Shown piece by piece: positions 1 through 10,984 of a stretch of DNA of 32,770 nt. Made by a program: the position numbers and the translations under genes. Under the pieces are notes generated by a model. It saw nothing but the letters and a program-made list of their open reading frames with translations, had not been told where the DNA came from and did no database searches. Origin of the DNA: Amphimedon queenslandica (Eukaryota > Porifera > Demospongiae > Haplosclerida > Niphatidae); NCBI RefSeq assembly GCF_000090795.2, contig NW_003546313.1, forward strand, positions 44,995-77,764. The letters run 5' to 3'. Position 1 is the stretch's first letter; the number at the start of each line of letters is the position of its first letter.

Positions 1-120
1 GCGCAATATCGGTATCGGTTGCATTTTTGCAACCAATACAGATTGACTTGTATCATGGATAATATCGGCTTTACCGATGACCAATCCGATTATCGGTACA
101 ACTCTAATAACTACTACCTT
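1..120. repeat. TATCGG-rich repeat fragment
   Basis: The first 100 bases carry repeated TATCGG/CCGATA words: ATATCGGTATCGG near the start, then AATATCGGC, TTACCGATG, CCGATTATCGG. They occur in both orientations, which suggests the end of a dispersed palindromic repeat that continues left of the window. No reading frame is visible. The family is not identified. Confidence 0.35.
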
Positions 121-349
121 GTCAGTAATGAAGTACTAGGACAATGTTGATAACATTATGGGGTGAGCAAGGGCAAAGTTGTTTGACATTATACAAGCTA
201 GAAAGTATCTGTGATGACATTGCAACTCCATATTAATTGTATTAATGTTACTATTGGCAAAAAGGAAGAAGAAACAATCAAAAATATATTTGTGAAAAGA
301 AGCAAAATTTTATAAGTAAAAACTAAAAAAATATTAAAAAATTGATGTG

Positions 350-1320
350 GGAAAAACAATTGATGACTTCAAAATGAAGTTTTGGTTGTCAACAGGAACA
401 GCAATGTTGTTGCTATTAACTGTGACTTTGATTGGATCTTTACACATCAGTAGAGTCTCCCTAATACTCACTTTAGTCATGCTTCAATCTAATAGCTTTT
501 GAAGAGTGTTGTTAAACAATATGACATTAATGATGGTGTTGCTGTCTTGCTTAATTTGTACTTTTGCAAATATATTTCTTATTTAAGGAAAATCTCGACT
601 TGAATTGTCATTTGACACAATGGCAGATGAGGGACGACATTTGCACCACTTTTGTATTACAAATTGGACAAAAGTAGTGTTAAATGTAATTTAAAGAAAC
701 AAGTTTACCTTCGATGATGTTGGTAGAAATCTCATGTACATTTAATAATGCCGGTGCCGTCTTTACTTTACCTGTCATAGAACTATTCTACTTCTTCCTG
801 TAGCATCATTAACAATGCAATCCTGCTTGGTGAGGGTTTTGGTTTTAGCTAAAACCTGCCTAGACTCCTCCACTTTGCAAACCTTAACAGATATTTTGAT
901 GACTTGATTTACGGATATTGTTACTAGCTGAGAAAGATGGGTGAAGTTAGGAGTCAGGTCAACATATTCTACTTCGAATGTCTTAAGAGGAGGTATGTTG
1001 GTCTTATTATTCAGCAAGATCTCAAGTTCTGCATTATTGAGAGATGTTTGACCGGAGCTAGCTGTAAAGTTTTGGAGGACTCATGAAATGTCTTCATTTT
1101 ATTGAATCACCTGATACTGTGCCAAAAGTAGTACTTTCGTTTCATTTTACTCAGTTTAAGGGGAGACATTTTTGTGACAACACCTTCACTACTAGTACAT
1201 TCAGCAGTATCAGTCATACATCAAATTGGTTTTGCTAGATCAGTAAAGGCTCTTGTTCCATAACTTGATGAAACTGTGACTTTTGTAGACTTGTTGGTTC
1301 ATCCCACTGTTCGTACTGGC
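350..1320 (-). pseudogene. RPA-like single-strand DNA-binding protein, decayed
   Basis: Read on minus, scattered frames match the layout of replication protein A-like proteins. The order is a first segment around 1190-1130 (MSPLKLSKMKRKYY), an OB-fold segment at 775-1017 containing VCKVEESRQVLAKTKTL and KQDCIVNDATGRSRIVL, a zinc-ribbon-like segment near 610-670 (CPIC ... CHC), and a last OB-like segment near 370-600 (IKVTVNSNNIAV). The known role of the family is binding single-stranded DNA in replication or repair; an RPA70-like order of OB fold, zinc ribbon, OB fold fits. Several stops and frame changes separate the pieces, so it is a pseudogene. It lies about 2.5 kb downstream of the Helitron helicase on the same strand, and some Helitrons carry RPA genes, so it may be cargo of that element (inference). 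A host-derived copy is the alternative. Confidence 0.6.
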
Positions 1321-3295
1321 TTTTAGCCATATATGAGAGTAAGGAAAGCTGAAATAAGAGCCAAACAAAGGTGATAAGTAGAAAAATAAATGCAAGAGAT
1401 GCCATAAGATTCAAGAAGTGAGACTGACACTATGTAAAGTGCATGACTTAAGAAGTGAGAAGTACTGAAATAACATGAAGAAAGGCTTCTAATAAGCATG
1501 CAGAATGTAGACATGATGTTTCACATGTACTGAATGTCACCGTCTTACTTCTTTAATCCTGTGGGATCACCTTCTGTCTCGTTAATCTATCTACTGATCT
1601 CCTTTGTTTGAGTCTTATTTCAATTCTCTTTTTCATCAGTTTCCAGACTTTCTTTGTTACTGCCTCCAATTGAAAACCTCTTCAGTTCTTAGATGATGGC
1701 CGGGGGTAACTTGTATTTCCGATGAAGCAAGCAACATTAAAGTTGTTATACTTTAAAAATGATGTTCAATATCTAAGGAGGAGCATAGGCGGCTGCAGCA
1801 TTTGACTACTAGTCGGGCATGGGTGTGGTATAGGAAGTGGGTGGGGCATGTGAAGCGCGCAGGAATTTTGTCCACAACATTTTTTGCGAATTACTTTTTG
1901 GTAGCAAAGGTGACTGTGATCGTAGATATAATAAAGTAGTAGGTGGTGTAGCTCCAACACTGACTTCTGTAGTAGTAATAGTATTAGTAGTAGTATTAGT
2001 AGAGAAAGTAGAAGAATAGGGTGATAGAGAATGAGCAACAAATGACTGTACATTAACTGTAGCTGTAAAAACTGTGGCTGTAGCTGTATCAATGGTAGTA
2101 GCTACTAGGCTGTAGAGTGAGACTCACGATCATCAAATTATTCAGCAGAGACTGACCAAAAGTAAAAATTATGAGATAATCTGTATTATTGACTTCTTTA
2201 CTGTACTTACTAGGTTCAATTTGTAAACTGTTGTTCCTTTTAGCAGGCTTGTTCATAAATCACAATAGTGAAGCTTGTCTTTAAAGCATTGCAATGGACA
2301 AGAAAGGAACACTGAATAATAAAATGATCATCCTTCCCAGTGTTGTTGTGGTGGCCCACTGGGATTGGTCCAAAACTCCTACCTTCTCCTTCATTTAGTC
2401 TCCCTTCATCACCTTGTTATTTGTCTGCCACTTATTGCCTTCAAAATTATTAGATTTTATTAAACTATAATTGCAATAACTGTTATTAACTATGTAATAA
2501 CTCACAGAATAACTATTAAATATGATGATGTCACACTTCTGGTTAGAATTTTTGGTCAGCCATTTGCCCCTAAATGCCTGACCCTGCATCCGCCTATGAG
2601 AAGACTGAAGTACATTGAAGTTTGTGAGAGGAGAGAAAGAAAAAGAACAGATGATGATGGAGGAAGTGGACATTGATAGAAGGGTGATGTTAGAAGAGGA
2701 ATAAGCTAGAGTAAGGGAAGAGATGAAACAAAGGAAGAAAATGAAATAAAACGATGATGAGTACTTTTAAAAAAATTTTACAATGAACTGTTAATTTTCT
2801 AAAATGTTTCTTAATTAAAATGAAATGAAGTAAAATTTAATAAAATTCAATCAATGAAAATCATTAATGAAAGTAGGAAGCATTCTTGCATCCCACTTAA
2901 GTTAAGCTGGGATGATATGCTGCACCTTCGCAAGTAGGTGATGCTGCACGGCTGACCCCACACCTCTACCACAAATTCAACAAACTAAGGATGAAATGAA
3001 ACAGCATAATATTACAATCATCAGTATAAATATCACCTTATCTATAGGTTGATACTTGCCATATTGAAGTGAGTCTAGTCTTTCATTCATGCAAAGCTGC
3101 TTAAAATTAAAAGAATATGTAAAGGAGTCATTAGTCATGTTAATTTTATAACTACTGCACATGCAATAAAAAGAGGGATGTGAAAAATCATGTAAAGGAT
3201 AGACATAAATAACAATTTCTTTTCTTAAAGGTGATGTTGCTTAGTGCATAGTAACTTTCCTTTTCTTGTAGTAGAGATTCAATGCATAAACAAGG
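1321..3295. other. No gene seen; AT-rich with simple repeats
   Basis: About 2 kb without a convincing coding frame on either strand. It holds a short imperfect (AGT)n microsatellite at about 1968-2006 and long AT-rich runs (2760-2870). A direct repeat of ATGCTGCAC occurs near 2915-2960. The longer open frames here are low-complexity or lack recognisable motifs. Confidence 0.5.
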
Positions 3296-3475
3296 TGGCA
3301 GCTATGAATCTAACCTGGTTCAACCACTAGTGCCATGATAATGGCAGCTAGCAATCTAACCTAGTTGCACTTTTAGGTAGTGCCATGACGATGGCAGTTA
3401 GAAATCTAACTTGTACTTGTGTTAAAAGTGTGGTTGAACCTCTAGTACCATGATGAGGCACATAGCAATGTAACC
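3296..3475. repeat. Degenerate tandem repeat, about 3.5 units
   Basis: Units share AGTGCCATGA(T/C)(G/A)ATGGCAG(C/T)TAG followed by AATCTAAC, at about 3331, 3379 and 3446, with a partial unit at 3296. Spacing between units varies (roughly 50 to 70 bases). Each unit contains the small inverted repeat TGCCAT ... ATGGCA. No coding potential is visible. It resembles a decayed minisatellite. Confidence 0.55.
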
Positions 3476-3849
3476 TTTCATGCTCCAAGCACCACACACT
3501 CTTTCCTGATCTTTACCTATTGCCTATAATAAATTAAATCATGTCATATGTTAAGTATCTTTAGAAATAAGGAAAATGGGTAATGAACAAGAGGGTGACA
3601 GGTACATGATTACTATGAACATTTGCTAAACACTAGAGGAAGAAAAAATGAACTTGTAATTGCGTTTTTATTAATCATTTTGCTTGTGATTTAATTACAA
3701 GTGATTGTGTCACATAAGAGAACAGTTGCAGTCTGGTACAGGTCTATGTACTGTACATATTAAAATGTATGTGTCAATCACTTATCTTTAGTTAACATCA
3801 GGAGACTGTTCATGTGAGGATCCACTCCATGTATTCACTTTCATCAATG
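3476..3849. other. No gene seen
   Basis: AT-rich sequence between the tandem repeat and the tail of the Helitron helicase remnant. No frame, repeat or regulatory motif that I can support. Confidence 0.4.
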
Positions 3850-5189
3850 TATATATCTTTAGAAGACAGCTCTTTTTTGATTTTTGGAGAGAAAGTTGTC
3901 GCTTATCTTCTTTCCTTTCATGATGATGACTCCTAGCAATGTTTGTAGCTGTTGAAAAGGAAATGGTGGTTGTCACTCAGCTTTCTAACTCCTAAGCAGA
4001 CAACAATGACAGTCCACAGGAGAACTCCTTCCAAGTATCAATACCTACTATATGCAGAGTCAGTCCTTGGGACTTGTGGAGTGTCACTGCCAAAGCTAGC
4101 TGTAGTGGTAGTTGAAGGCGTGAACATTGACCACCTGAAGACCAGTTTCGTCTTAAAGGAGTGATAGGTACTGTTCAATAATGCACAGTAGGTCAAGTGT
4201 AGTGATCAAATCGTACCATCACAGCCACTTGTACAGCAGGAGGTTTGTCCCTCACATAGCAGTTTGCTTCAGCTGTTCCCATGGCTCCATTAACAAATCC
4301 CATTTTAACCCATTAGTTGCTAGTAAGCTGATTTTACTAGCTTCAAAACCTGATTTAAACCACCAGCATCATCTGGAAAAGCACTGATTGCTTTAGGTCC
4401 AGTGTGTACTTCCTTGGTCTCAGCAATAGGGTGACCATTAATCTTCCAACATTCTATTCAGCATCTTCATGATATCCGGCGTTACTCTGACAGCATTATC
4501 AAATACAGACTGATCCGACATTTTGCTAGGAGTCTGTTTCATGAGATGTTACAAATCTTCACTTCTTGTTTCAACATTTCTAAGGCGAATAAAAATGTCA
4601 CGAAATCTGACGTATTCAGATTTATGTCCAGACTGTCTCAGAGCGAAAGCTGTATTGAACTCATTATTAGCTCTGTACCACTGGTCTGCAAGATCTAACT
4701 TGTGGTATATGGAGGAAGTCGAAACACTGCCAATAGTTGGCCAAAGTCTCGACGGAGTAAAACACAGCACCCACCAAACAGTACCTGTGACTTGTGACAA
4801 AATGCTTTCCTCAATGAGCACCCACCAAACCATACCGGTGACTTGTGAGAAAAGACTTGCCTCAACCACCTGTCAATCATCCCAAATGTCTTTCTAGAAA
4901 CCATTGACATCTCATCAATGATAAGATATTTTTTCATACATAACAGTTTATTCTTTAATTTCCGGTAGATCTCTTCCATATCCTAACCTCTCACTGGTAG
5001 GTTAAGGAGACTGTGTATTGTCATTCCATCAATAATAAATGTTACCACTCCTGTTGGTGCTGCTACTTTGAGACTGGTACTCTGCAATAACCTTAAACAG
5101 TTGGTGAGATATGATTTTCCAGTCTGTGGCATTGACAATGATGTGTAGTGGACTATCATTACCAGATTAAACTTCACTGAGTCATACAC
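3850..5189 (-). pseudogene. Helitron PIF1-type helicase domain, decayed
   Basis: The minus strand shows ordered PIF1 helicase motifs broken by stops and frameshifts. Walker A is at about 5120 (TGKSYLTNCLRLLQ), motif Ia is at 5060 (KVAAPTGV, then DGMTIHSLLNLPVRG), and Walker B is at about 4920 (KYLIIDEMSMVSRKTFGMID). A middle segment follows at 4550-4700 (DQWYRANNEFNTAFALR). Near 4250-4330 a segment reads NGAMGTAEA, and near 4080 the C-terminal motif reads TLHKSQGLTLHI, with KEFSCGLSLL just after. The known role is 5'-3' unwinding during rolling-circle transposition. A duplicated 40-base stretch near 4765-4850 (CACCCACCAAAC repeated) interrupts the Walker B region. It continues the Rep-like segment upstream on the same strand. 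Confidence 0.82.
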
Positions 5190-7217
5190 ATTACGTTGTC
5201 CTTAAAGATTATCTAGTGTAGCAGTAATAGTGAATGGAGTTGGTGTGGTTCTTTGCTTCTTCTCTGCATTGAAACTGGCTGCCTCATCAATTTAGGGATA
5301 GAATTGTGCCTCAGCTAATCAGTCATAACCTTCTGGTGAATGTACACCAGGCTTGAGTTGACTGACGCATTCACAGATTAGTGTCTATTTTGTTGATTCT
5401 TTTGATGTTGATCAGCTTGTGAACTCTATAAGTAAATAAAAGTGAATGTTACTTACAAAATAATTAAATTCAATCTCTTTTAAAGTACCTGACAACATGC
5501 ACATATATCCATATAACGTATAAATCTTAATAAAGCACATAATGAAACACCTCTTCATCTCCTTCAGTTGTCTCTCTTTGACTGAAGTGCTGCTGCAGTC
5601 TGAGAATATCCTCCTCAAGAGAATGAGGAATATTTTGAGACTAAAGGAAATCAGCATATGCCTCAGTGAAGGAGTTAATGCCAGTGTTTAATTCATTAAT
5701 GTCTGTAAATGGTTTGTGTTGCATCAGAGACTGACTGCAGTACTCTTTGTAGTTGGGGCCTGACAAATCTAGTGAACAGTATGGTTTGAGAGTGACTATC
5801 ACTTTTTTGCTTCAGTACCCAATTCCTTAGGCATTGTGTACTGACAAGTAAAATTCAATATGGTGATTGAGTTGAAGTGTGAAGTATTTGGATGTGACAC
5901 ATAATGATCTACCACTTTAACATGCCAGAATGTTAGTTAAATGGGATTGAAGGTGTTAAGCATCCCATCATTACGTGCAGTGACAATTACAGGCTCCTCC
6001 TCTGCGATGTTGATGTTAGTTTGAGCCTGAAGATTGTTAGGATATCGAAACTGACACTCTTGCTTGCCATTATGTGTACGTAGGCAGTAGGACTGTGAAC
6101 AGCAAATGTGTCGTGGGCATATGGCAATTAGATCAGTCGGGTCTTCCTCTAAATCTGTTACTTCTAACTATAGCTTGTTGCATATGTGTGCATCAACCTC
6201 AGGTGGTGGAGCATCACTGACATTACTGCCTTCCGGATGGACAGCAAGATTGATGTTAGAGATTATCTTGTCAGCGTACTCAATGATCTCTTGATTATTT
6301 GCCACAAGATCAAATGATGAGAGGTTTTCAACATTAGGAGCATTGGGTAGCCAAGCTGGTCCATGCACGTGAGGACTGCCCCATTGTTGCCACTCAAACC
6401 TCATCCAGTAGTTTGTCGCTTTAAGAATATTGATATAATAAGCATCAACACCCTTCTGGATCCTGTAGTAGAAGAACCAGTCTGTAAAGTTGGATTATTA
6501 ATAAGAGCTTTAACAAAAACCTGCTTATCCTCTGGATCTTTAGGACAAATAAGGTTTTGTAACTCTGGCCACCAGTAATCAGCAGCATAGTGAATGAAGA
6601 TAATGGTGGGGAGTCCTAGAGTGTCAATCATTGCAATGAGATGGTTTCTCTCTCTCAACCATTACTGCCAGGTACCACATAAACTTGCTCCATAATAAAT
6701 GATTTTATTTGAGAACCTTTCTCCTACACGAATTATCATTTCACGAAAGTCATCTACAGTAAGTTGAGCTCCCCAGATGTTGTCTGATGTAAATTTAACC
6801 AGTTTTGTTAGCACACCATTGCATCTTAGTGTTAAGAGCAAAGAAACGAAACCGCAGGTGCTTAGTGAATCTGATACTTGATGAGGTTAGTGAATTGCCA
6901 ACTGTGACTGAGTTGATATGTATACCATTCAAGTCTGCAACACCTACATGTTACATGTTACATGTTAGAACAGTAGGAAATAGAGGGAGGAATGCCACTG
7001 AGAAGTATTCCTTTGGTCTGGAATCATTGAAAGGAGTCCCTCCAATGCTTGGCCACATGAGATGACTGTAAGAGTGTCCTAATGATTGTAAAGCTTGCTC
7101 AATGGTTTTCCTTTCAGTGGCTAGTTGTGCAGCATTAGGTACAAATGATGATGAATAGTGTTCTTCAGTGACAGAAGCATCTGCTGTTGCTTGTATTTTG
7201 CTCCATGACCTATCCAC
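5190..7217 (-). pseudogene. Helitron Rep/N-terminal region, decayed
   Basis: Minus-strand segments follow the order seen in Helitron RepHel proteins. The upstream conserved block is at 6951-7217 (HLMWPSIGGTPFNDSRPKEY, then FSVAF). The Helitron_like_N block is at 6401-6658, including DTLGLPTIIFIHYAADYWWPEL. The H-hydrophobic-H motif is at about 6360-6375 (GSPHVHGPAWLPNAP). A cysteine-rich stretch lies near 6070-6110 (CPRHICCSQSYCLR), and ARNDGMLNTFNP lies near 5960. The linker to the helicase is at 5640-5770 (NYKEYCSQSLMQHKPF, SLEEDILRLQQHFSQRE). Frames change near 6480 and several stops occur, so it is not functional. The usual Y-x-x-K catalytic tyrosine segment could not be found cleanly near 5850-5890. 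Helitron termini were not located with confidence. Confidence 0.8.
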
Positions 7218-7431
7218 TCTATTTTCCAGTCATGCACCTTATATATAGTTACCTGTATATGAACTGACCTCCAAACTTATTTTGCTTAGCATACCATATA
7301 GCCGGTTTTATTAGCTGGAAAAAAATTTTCTGTAGGGCTTCTAACAAATTGAATTACACGGGTTAAGAATTCGCGGATACACATTGAAAGTTAACTTATT
7401 ATCCTATAAAATTAAATAACACGTGAACAAA

Positions 7432-7780
7432 ATGGCTACACTGCGTTTGAAGAGAGAAAGATCATCATGTATAAGAGGTTATCATGTGTACAAAGACTAT
7501 TGGGAAGCAGCAGTTGGTGAAGAACTCACATGCCAGAGAGAGTCATCAAATGTTCATGACAGATATGCTGTGACAACAATAAAATATGTTGTTGGGCACT
7601 TACATAAAAAAAATATCTCTTGCATGCTCTTTATTTATTCTCAGAGGTGGCAGCATAAAATGTGAGGTTACAGGCAGATATCAATATTCAGCAGACCTTC
7701 CTCAGGGAGGGCTGGAGATCCCATGTTGTTTAAAAATCAAAAGTCATGTTTGGGAGTTCGGAAGCTGCTACGTGAAATAG
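7432..7780 (+). pseudogene. HIRAN-domain small protein, one homopolymer frameshift
   Basis: From ATG at 7432 the frame reads a short basic leader, then SCIRGYHVYKDYWEAAVGEE, then the SNVHDRYAV block typical of HIRAN domains (conserved hxG..Y...W pattern and the N-x-H/xDxxAV segment). The second half continues in another frame from about 7610: GHLHKK, then GGSIKCEVTGRYQYSADLP and QGGLEIPCCLK, ending at 7780. The switch falls in a run of eight A at about 7604-7611, so one base separates the present sequence from a ~115-residue frame. An assembly error or a real mutation could explain it. HIRAN domains are known to bind DNA ends or damaged and stalled-fork DNA, in HLTF-type proteins or as standalone bacterial and phage proteins. 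Here it sits inside the inverted termini of a pogo-like element, convergent to the transposase. Its role there is unknown. Confidence 0.72.
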
Positions 7781-7999
7781 ACAATTCTTAACTCATGTAT
7801 ATTATAACAATTAGGTGTACTGACTGAACTCAATGATATATAACCACTATTATCATTTTGAATTGTAATGTATAATAATAATAACAAAATTAGAACAATA
7901 GCAATTAAATTATTATAATACAGTTAATAATTAAGTTAACATAATACAATTCCTAAGTGACAAATGCATCATGGTAGTGTTGTTAATCCTCTTCTAAAC

Positions 8000-9478
8000 T
8001 TAAGAAAGTACTTCACAATCAGTGTCGTATTCGTCTTCATCTTCTAAGCTCAATTCAACCATATCTGTGTCAATAGCATCACTGATATTCTCGGAAATCC
8101 CTGAAGCAATGAACCCATTAACAACAAGATGAGGGTTATTGGAAATGTGTTCAAACATTTTCACTAGCCATTTAGTGCCAATATGTTTCATTGCAACAGT
8201 AGTCAAATTAAGAGGGCAAAACTCCCCTTTCTGTGTCGTTATGGATTTGGCATACCAGCTTTGAAACTCTCTTTGTAGAAATGCTTTAGCTGCTTTGTTG
8301 ACAGACACATCCATTGGTTGGAGTTTATCTGTGCAACTCTCTGGAATAAGAACTGAGTGTATATGGTTTGCCTCTAGACGCTGAAGAACTTTACTGGTCA
8401 TCTGTCCCTTGAAATGATCAAAAATAGCCAAAGCTGGATGCTCAGGACTTACGCCAAGTGACTCTTGTAAGGTAAGGTATTACATTTCATGTGTAATCAA
8501 ACATCATGACCTCATTTGACCAATGTTCAGGACTTTAAGTGATACGCCAGTCTAATGGAAAATTGTACTGTGGGTGACAATGCTTGGTTCTCCCAGGATA
8601 AATCAATTGAATAGGAAAAAACTCTCCTACAGCAGTTCTGCAAAAAACTGCTGTGATTTGCCTTTTATCTGTAGCACCCATTACAGGTACCCTTCTCGCT
8701 CCTTCACGTTCCATGTTCCATGATGAAACAGGTAAGATATGAATGCCTATAGTATACACAAATAAAAATTATGCAAGCTAAATTGTGAAATATTTTACTG
8801 ACCTGTTTGATCCCTATTAAAAATCATTTCCTTGTGAATGTTTTCCATCTGTACCATAGTCCTAATAGTTGACAAAAACTTTGCCTTAATTTCATTAAAA
8901 TCTTTAACTGTTCGTTTAGACGCCTTAGTCGTAATTTGACGTTTATCAAAGCCCATCCTTGTCAACAGAGACTTGGCCCATGCTCTGGTAAAATTCAAAT
9001 GTCCACCGTTTTTCACTTATTGGGTTTTGTCTGTCTTAAAAACAATTCCTTTTGCATCAGCAATTGTAATAGCAGTATTGACAATACTACCACATTCTCT
9101 TAAATTGGTTAAGTACTGTTGTATCTTGTTATCAATTGACTTTCCAAGAAGAGGTCGCCCACATTTAGCAGGTTTAAGTTCACTAACAATTAACTCTTCC
9201 CTTGCCATTTTCCTCTTCCCCAAATCACACAAATAGGCTTTCTTTAGTCCTCGTACAATGCTTTTATTTAAAGGCTTCTCTTGTTTATGAATGAAGAATC
9301 GAGCAGTGGCTGCGATACCATTATCACATGCATACTTGCCTATTTTGGCTCTCAATGTAGGTGTCAACTTGCGATAAGGTCCTCTTGACTTGGTTGCTTG
9401 TGCTTTTCTAGCCTCATGGACTGATTTATTGGCTGACTCTATCACTGCTGGAGACATAGTACCGGAAATTGACAACAC
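8000..9478 (-). pseudogene. Pogo/Tigger-like DDE transposase, decayed
   Basis: The N-terminal part (9017-9478) is basic and has a CENP-B/psq-like helix-turn-helix region (GPYRKLTPTLRAKIGKYACD, then NGIAATARFF). The catalytic region follows. The first Asp lies in FNRDQTG (codon 8810-8812), the second in AIFDHFKGQ (8417-8419), the third in DKLQPMDVSVNK (8309-8311); 35 residues separate the last two, a DD35D arrangement. The segment VPVMGATDKRQITAVF is typical of the family, and the tail is acidic. A 56-bp intron splits DQTG. Damage seen: in-frame TAA at 9017-9019, TAA at 8535-8537, TGA at 8487-8489 and a frameshift near 8470. It is therefore inactive but young enough to read. The known role is cut-and-paste transposition into TA sites. 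It lies within the termini described at 7295-9760. Confidence 0.88.
8747..8802 (-). other. 56-bp intron in the pogo-like transposase
   Basis: On minus, ACAG|GTCAGT at 8803/8802 is the donor and CTATAG|GCATTC at 8747/8746 is the acceptor. Joining leaves phase intact: G plus GC makes the Gly codon that follows DQT, and the reading continues as IHILPVSSWNME, as the family expects. The size matches the other short introns in this window. Confidence 0.75.
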
Positions 9479-9870
9479 TCCTTCTGGATTGCAAAGACAA
9501 TCAGCTGTAGCTTCTTCCTGTAACTAATTACAGGAGCAGGCAAAGTCTTAAGCAATGGCTTGAGATACTTAAGAAGAGACATAAGTGAACTAGCCCAGCC
9601 ACATAAGTTGTCACAGATAGAGCGATGAGTTGACATGTGCGACGTACCGTATATCTAATTTACACATATTTAAAACTTGACTAATTTTAAATTCGCTATT
9701 GTAAGCCATAAGCCAAAAGAAGTGAAAATATATTCTTAGCGAACAAAACCGGCTACACAGCATTCTGCAACAGAAACATAAACAGCATATTTTATCAATA
9801 TTGAAATTCATACAGATTTCGAAGATTCATGCTTAATGTGTCTAAACTTTAATTTTCGGACCATGATCTA

Positions 9871-10434
9871 CCATAGGGCGCCTTTTATTCGAGGGCCATA
9901 AATTTCATGAATTTTTATTTCATGGATTAAATTTTCGCAAATTTATGCCATCTGCCAACTTGTACTGTATTAATTTGATTTTCGCAAAAGGAATTTTTGC
10001 TAAACTTTAAAATCAAGCATAACAGTGTAAAAATATTCCTATAATTGTTTTCACCACCTTGCAAGTACTGCTGGGTTCTTAATATGACTTACGAAGGTTT
10101 TTTCTACCTTCTAATGCTTCCAGAAAAGACTTTAGACAGCATCTCTATGTTCTTTGGCTTTTGGAAAGCTCATAACTTTGTCCAATGAGTAAACCGCCAT
10201 TTTGTTTGCCGTGGCCACACCCACTTACGTAACGTGGGCGGATGGTTGCTAAGGCTTGTTATTTCTTCAATACAACGTGTATAGAAGAAATGTAAGTGTT
10301 GACATACAAATATATATATACATATCACACATGGGTGATATCAATTATAGGACGACCTGGGGGCTACGCCCCCAGGTTATAAAAATCACAAAACCCACGC
10401 AATTTACAGCCCTCGAAGAAAAGGCACCCTACCG
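9871..10434. mobile_element. 564-bp MITE with TA duplication
   Basis: The left end at 9871 reads CCATAGGGCGCCTTTTATTC, then GAGGGC. The reverse complement of the right end from 10434 reads CGGTAGGGTGCCTTTTCTTC, then GAGGGC. About 31 of 39 terminal bases match. TA lies directly outside both ends (9869-9870 and 10435-10436). No transposase frame is present. Subterminal sequence is AT-rich on the left, with TTTTCGCAAA-type words. It contains a perfect GC-rich hairpin at 10355-10377. It starts about 110 bases right of the pogo-like element. Confidence 0.7.
10355..10377. repeat. Perfect GC-rich hairpin
   Basis: ACCTGGGGGC, loop TAC, then GCCCCCAGGT: ten perfect base pairs with a 3-base loop. It stands out strongly from the AT-rich surroundings and sits near the right end of the 564-bp MITE. 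It would be a strong stem in DNA or RNA. No function can be assigned. Confidence 0.8.
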
Positions 10435-10436
10435 TA

Positions 10437-10984
10437 TATCAACAATGTCGAAACAAAATTATAAGTCATTGCACTAGAGTAGCACTTCAGTAATCACAGT
10501 AGCAATGACTGTTATTGTAGGATTTTTGGTACTGCTGATAGAGGTAGAAAAGCCATGACTCATTTTTTTCTATGCATGCATTTACTACCATAGGAGTATT
10601 GAGTAACATTTGAAAGTATGCTATCGTAATGCAGGCCTACTTATAGCTGTCTGGTATACTATAGTCTTTCATACTTTATCTTTTGGTGGTGAGTTATAGG
10701 TACAAAACGGTATTTACGCAAGCTATAACCGAAAATAGTCCATTTATACGTGGATTGCATGAGTAATTGCACATTTTGACAATTACAACTAATAATAGTA
10801 CAATTATTTATGATTAGGGCTACCTCAGATTTGAACTGCCTGCAAATATGCCTCTTCAAAGTCCTTTGGCTGCCTTTTGAAGCAATAAAATTAATAAGAA
10901 TTTCATAGACACGGATTGTAATGCACATCCACTTGCTATGGGATCACGTGAGCTGCTTCCAATCCCAATTAACTCTAATATTTA
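10437..10984. other. No gene seen
   Basis: AT-rich sequence between the MITE and the promoter-like copy. Open frames here show no recognisable motif. A short ATCACGTGAGCTG E-box-like word is at about 10942. Nothing else can be supported. Confidence 0.4.

Larger units (their letters stand above)
7295..9760. mobile_element. Pogo-like DNA transposon with HIRAN partner frame
   Basis: The left end from 7293 reads TACCATATAGCCGGTTTTAT. The reverse complement of the right end from 9762 reads TGCTGTGTAGCCGGTTTTGT, and the similarity continues weakly for about 30 bases. This gives inverted termini of a ~2.47-kb element. The left flank TA (7293-7294) fits the TA target of Tc1/mariner/pogo elements; the right flank is CA, which could be a decayed TA. 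Inside are a HIRAN-type frame on plus (7432-7780) and a DD35D transposase on minus (8000-9478), facing each other, so each would be read from its own terminus. A MITE at 27996-28201 ends with nearly the same 14 bases (TACCGTATAGCCGG). That supports both the boundaries and an autonomous/non-autonomous relationship (inference). Confidence 0.65.

Noticed and set aside
1766..2092. Leu-rich 108-aa minus frame over a (AGT)n microsatellite
   Set aside because: The composition comes from the simple repeat; there is no domain and no homologous motif.
2880..2970. Possible tRNA-derived SINE (GCTGGGATGATATGCTGCACC stretch)
   Set aside because: No B-box (GTTCGANTC) and no cloverleaf could be formed; only a short direct repeat is seen.
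3296..3475. Tandem units considered as a CRISPR-like array
   Set aside because: Units and spacers vary and are imperfect, and the setting is eukaryotic; it is a decayed minisatellite.
3476..3849. Helitron 3' terminus (hairpin plus CTRR) downstream of the helicase
   Set aside because: Several CTAG/CTAA words occur but none has a convincing nearby hairpin; the boundary cannot be set.
8973..9236. 87-aa plus frame
   Set aside because: It is antisense to the well-supported pogo-like transposase N-terminal region.
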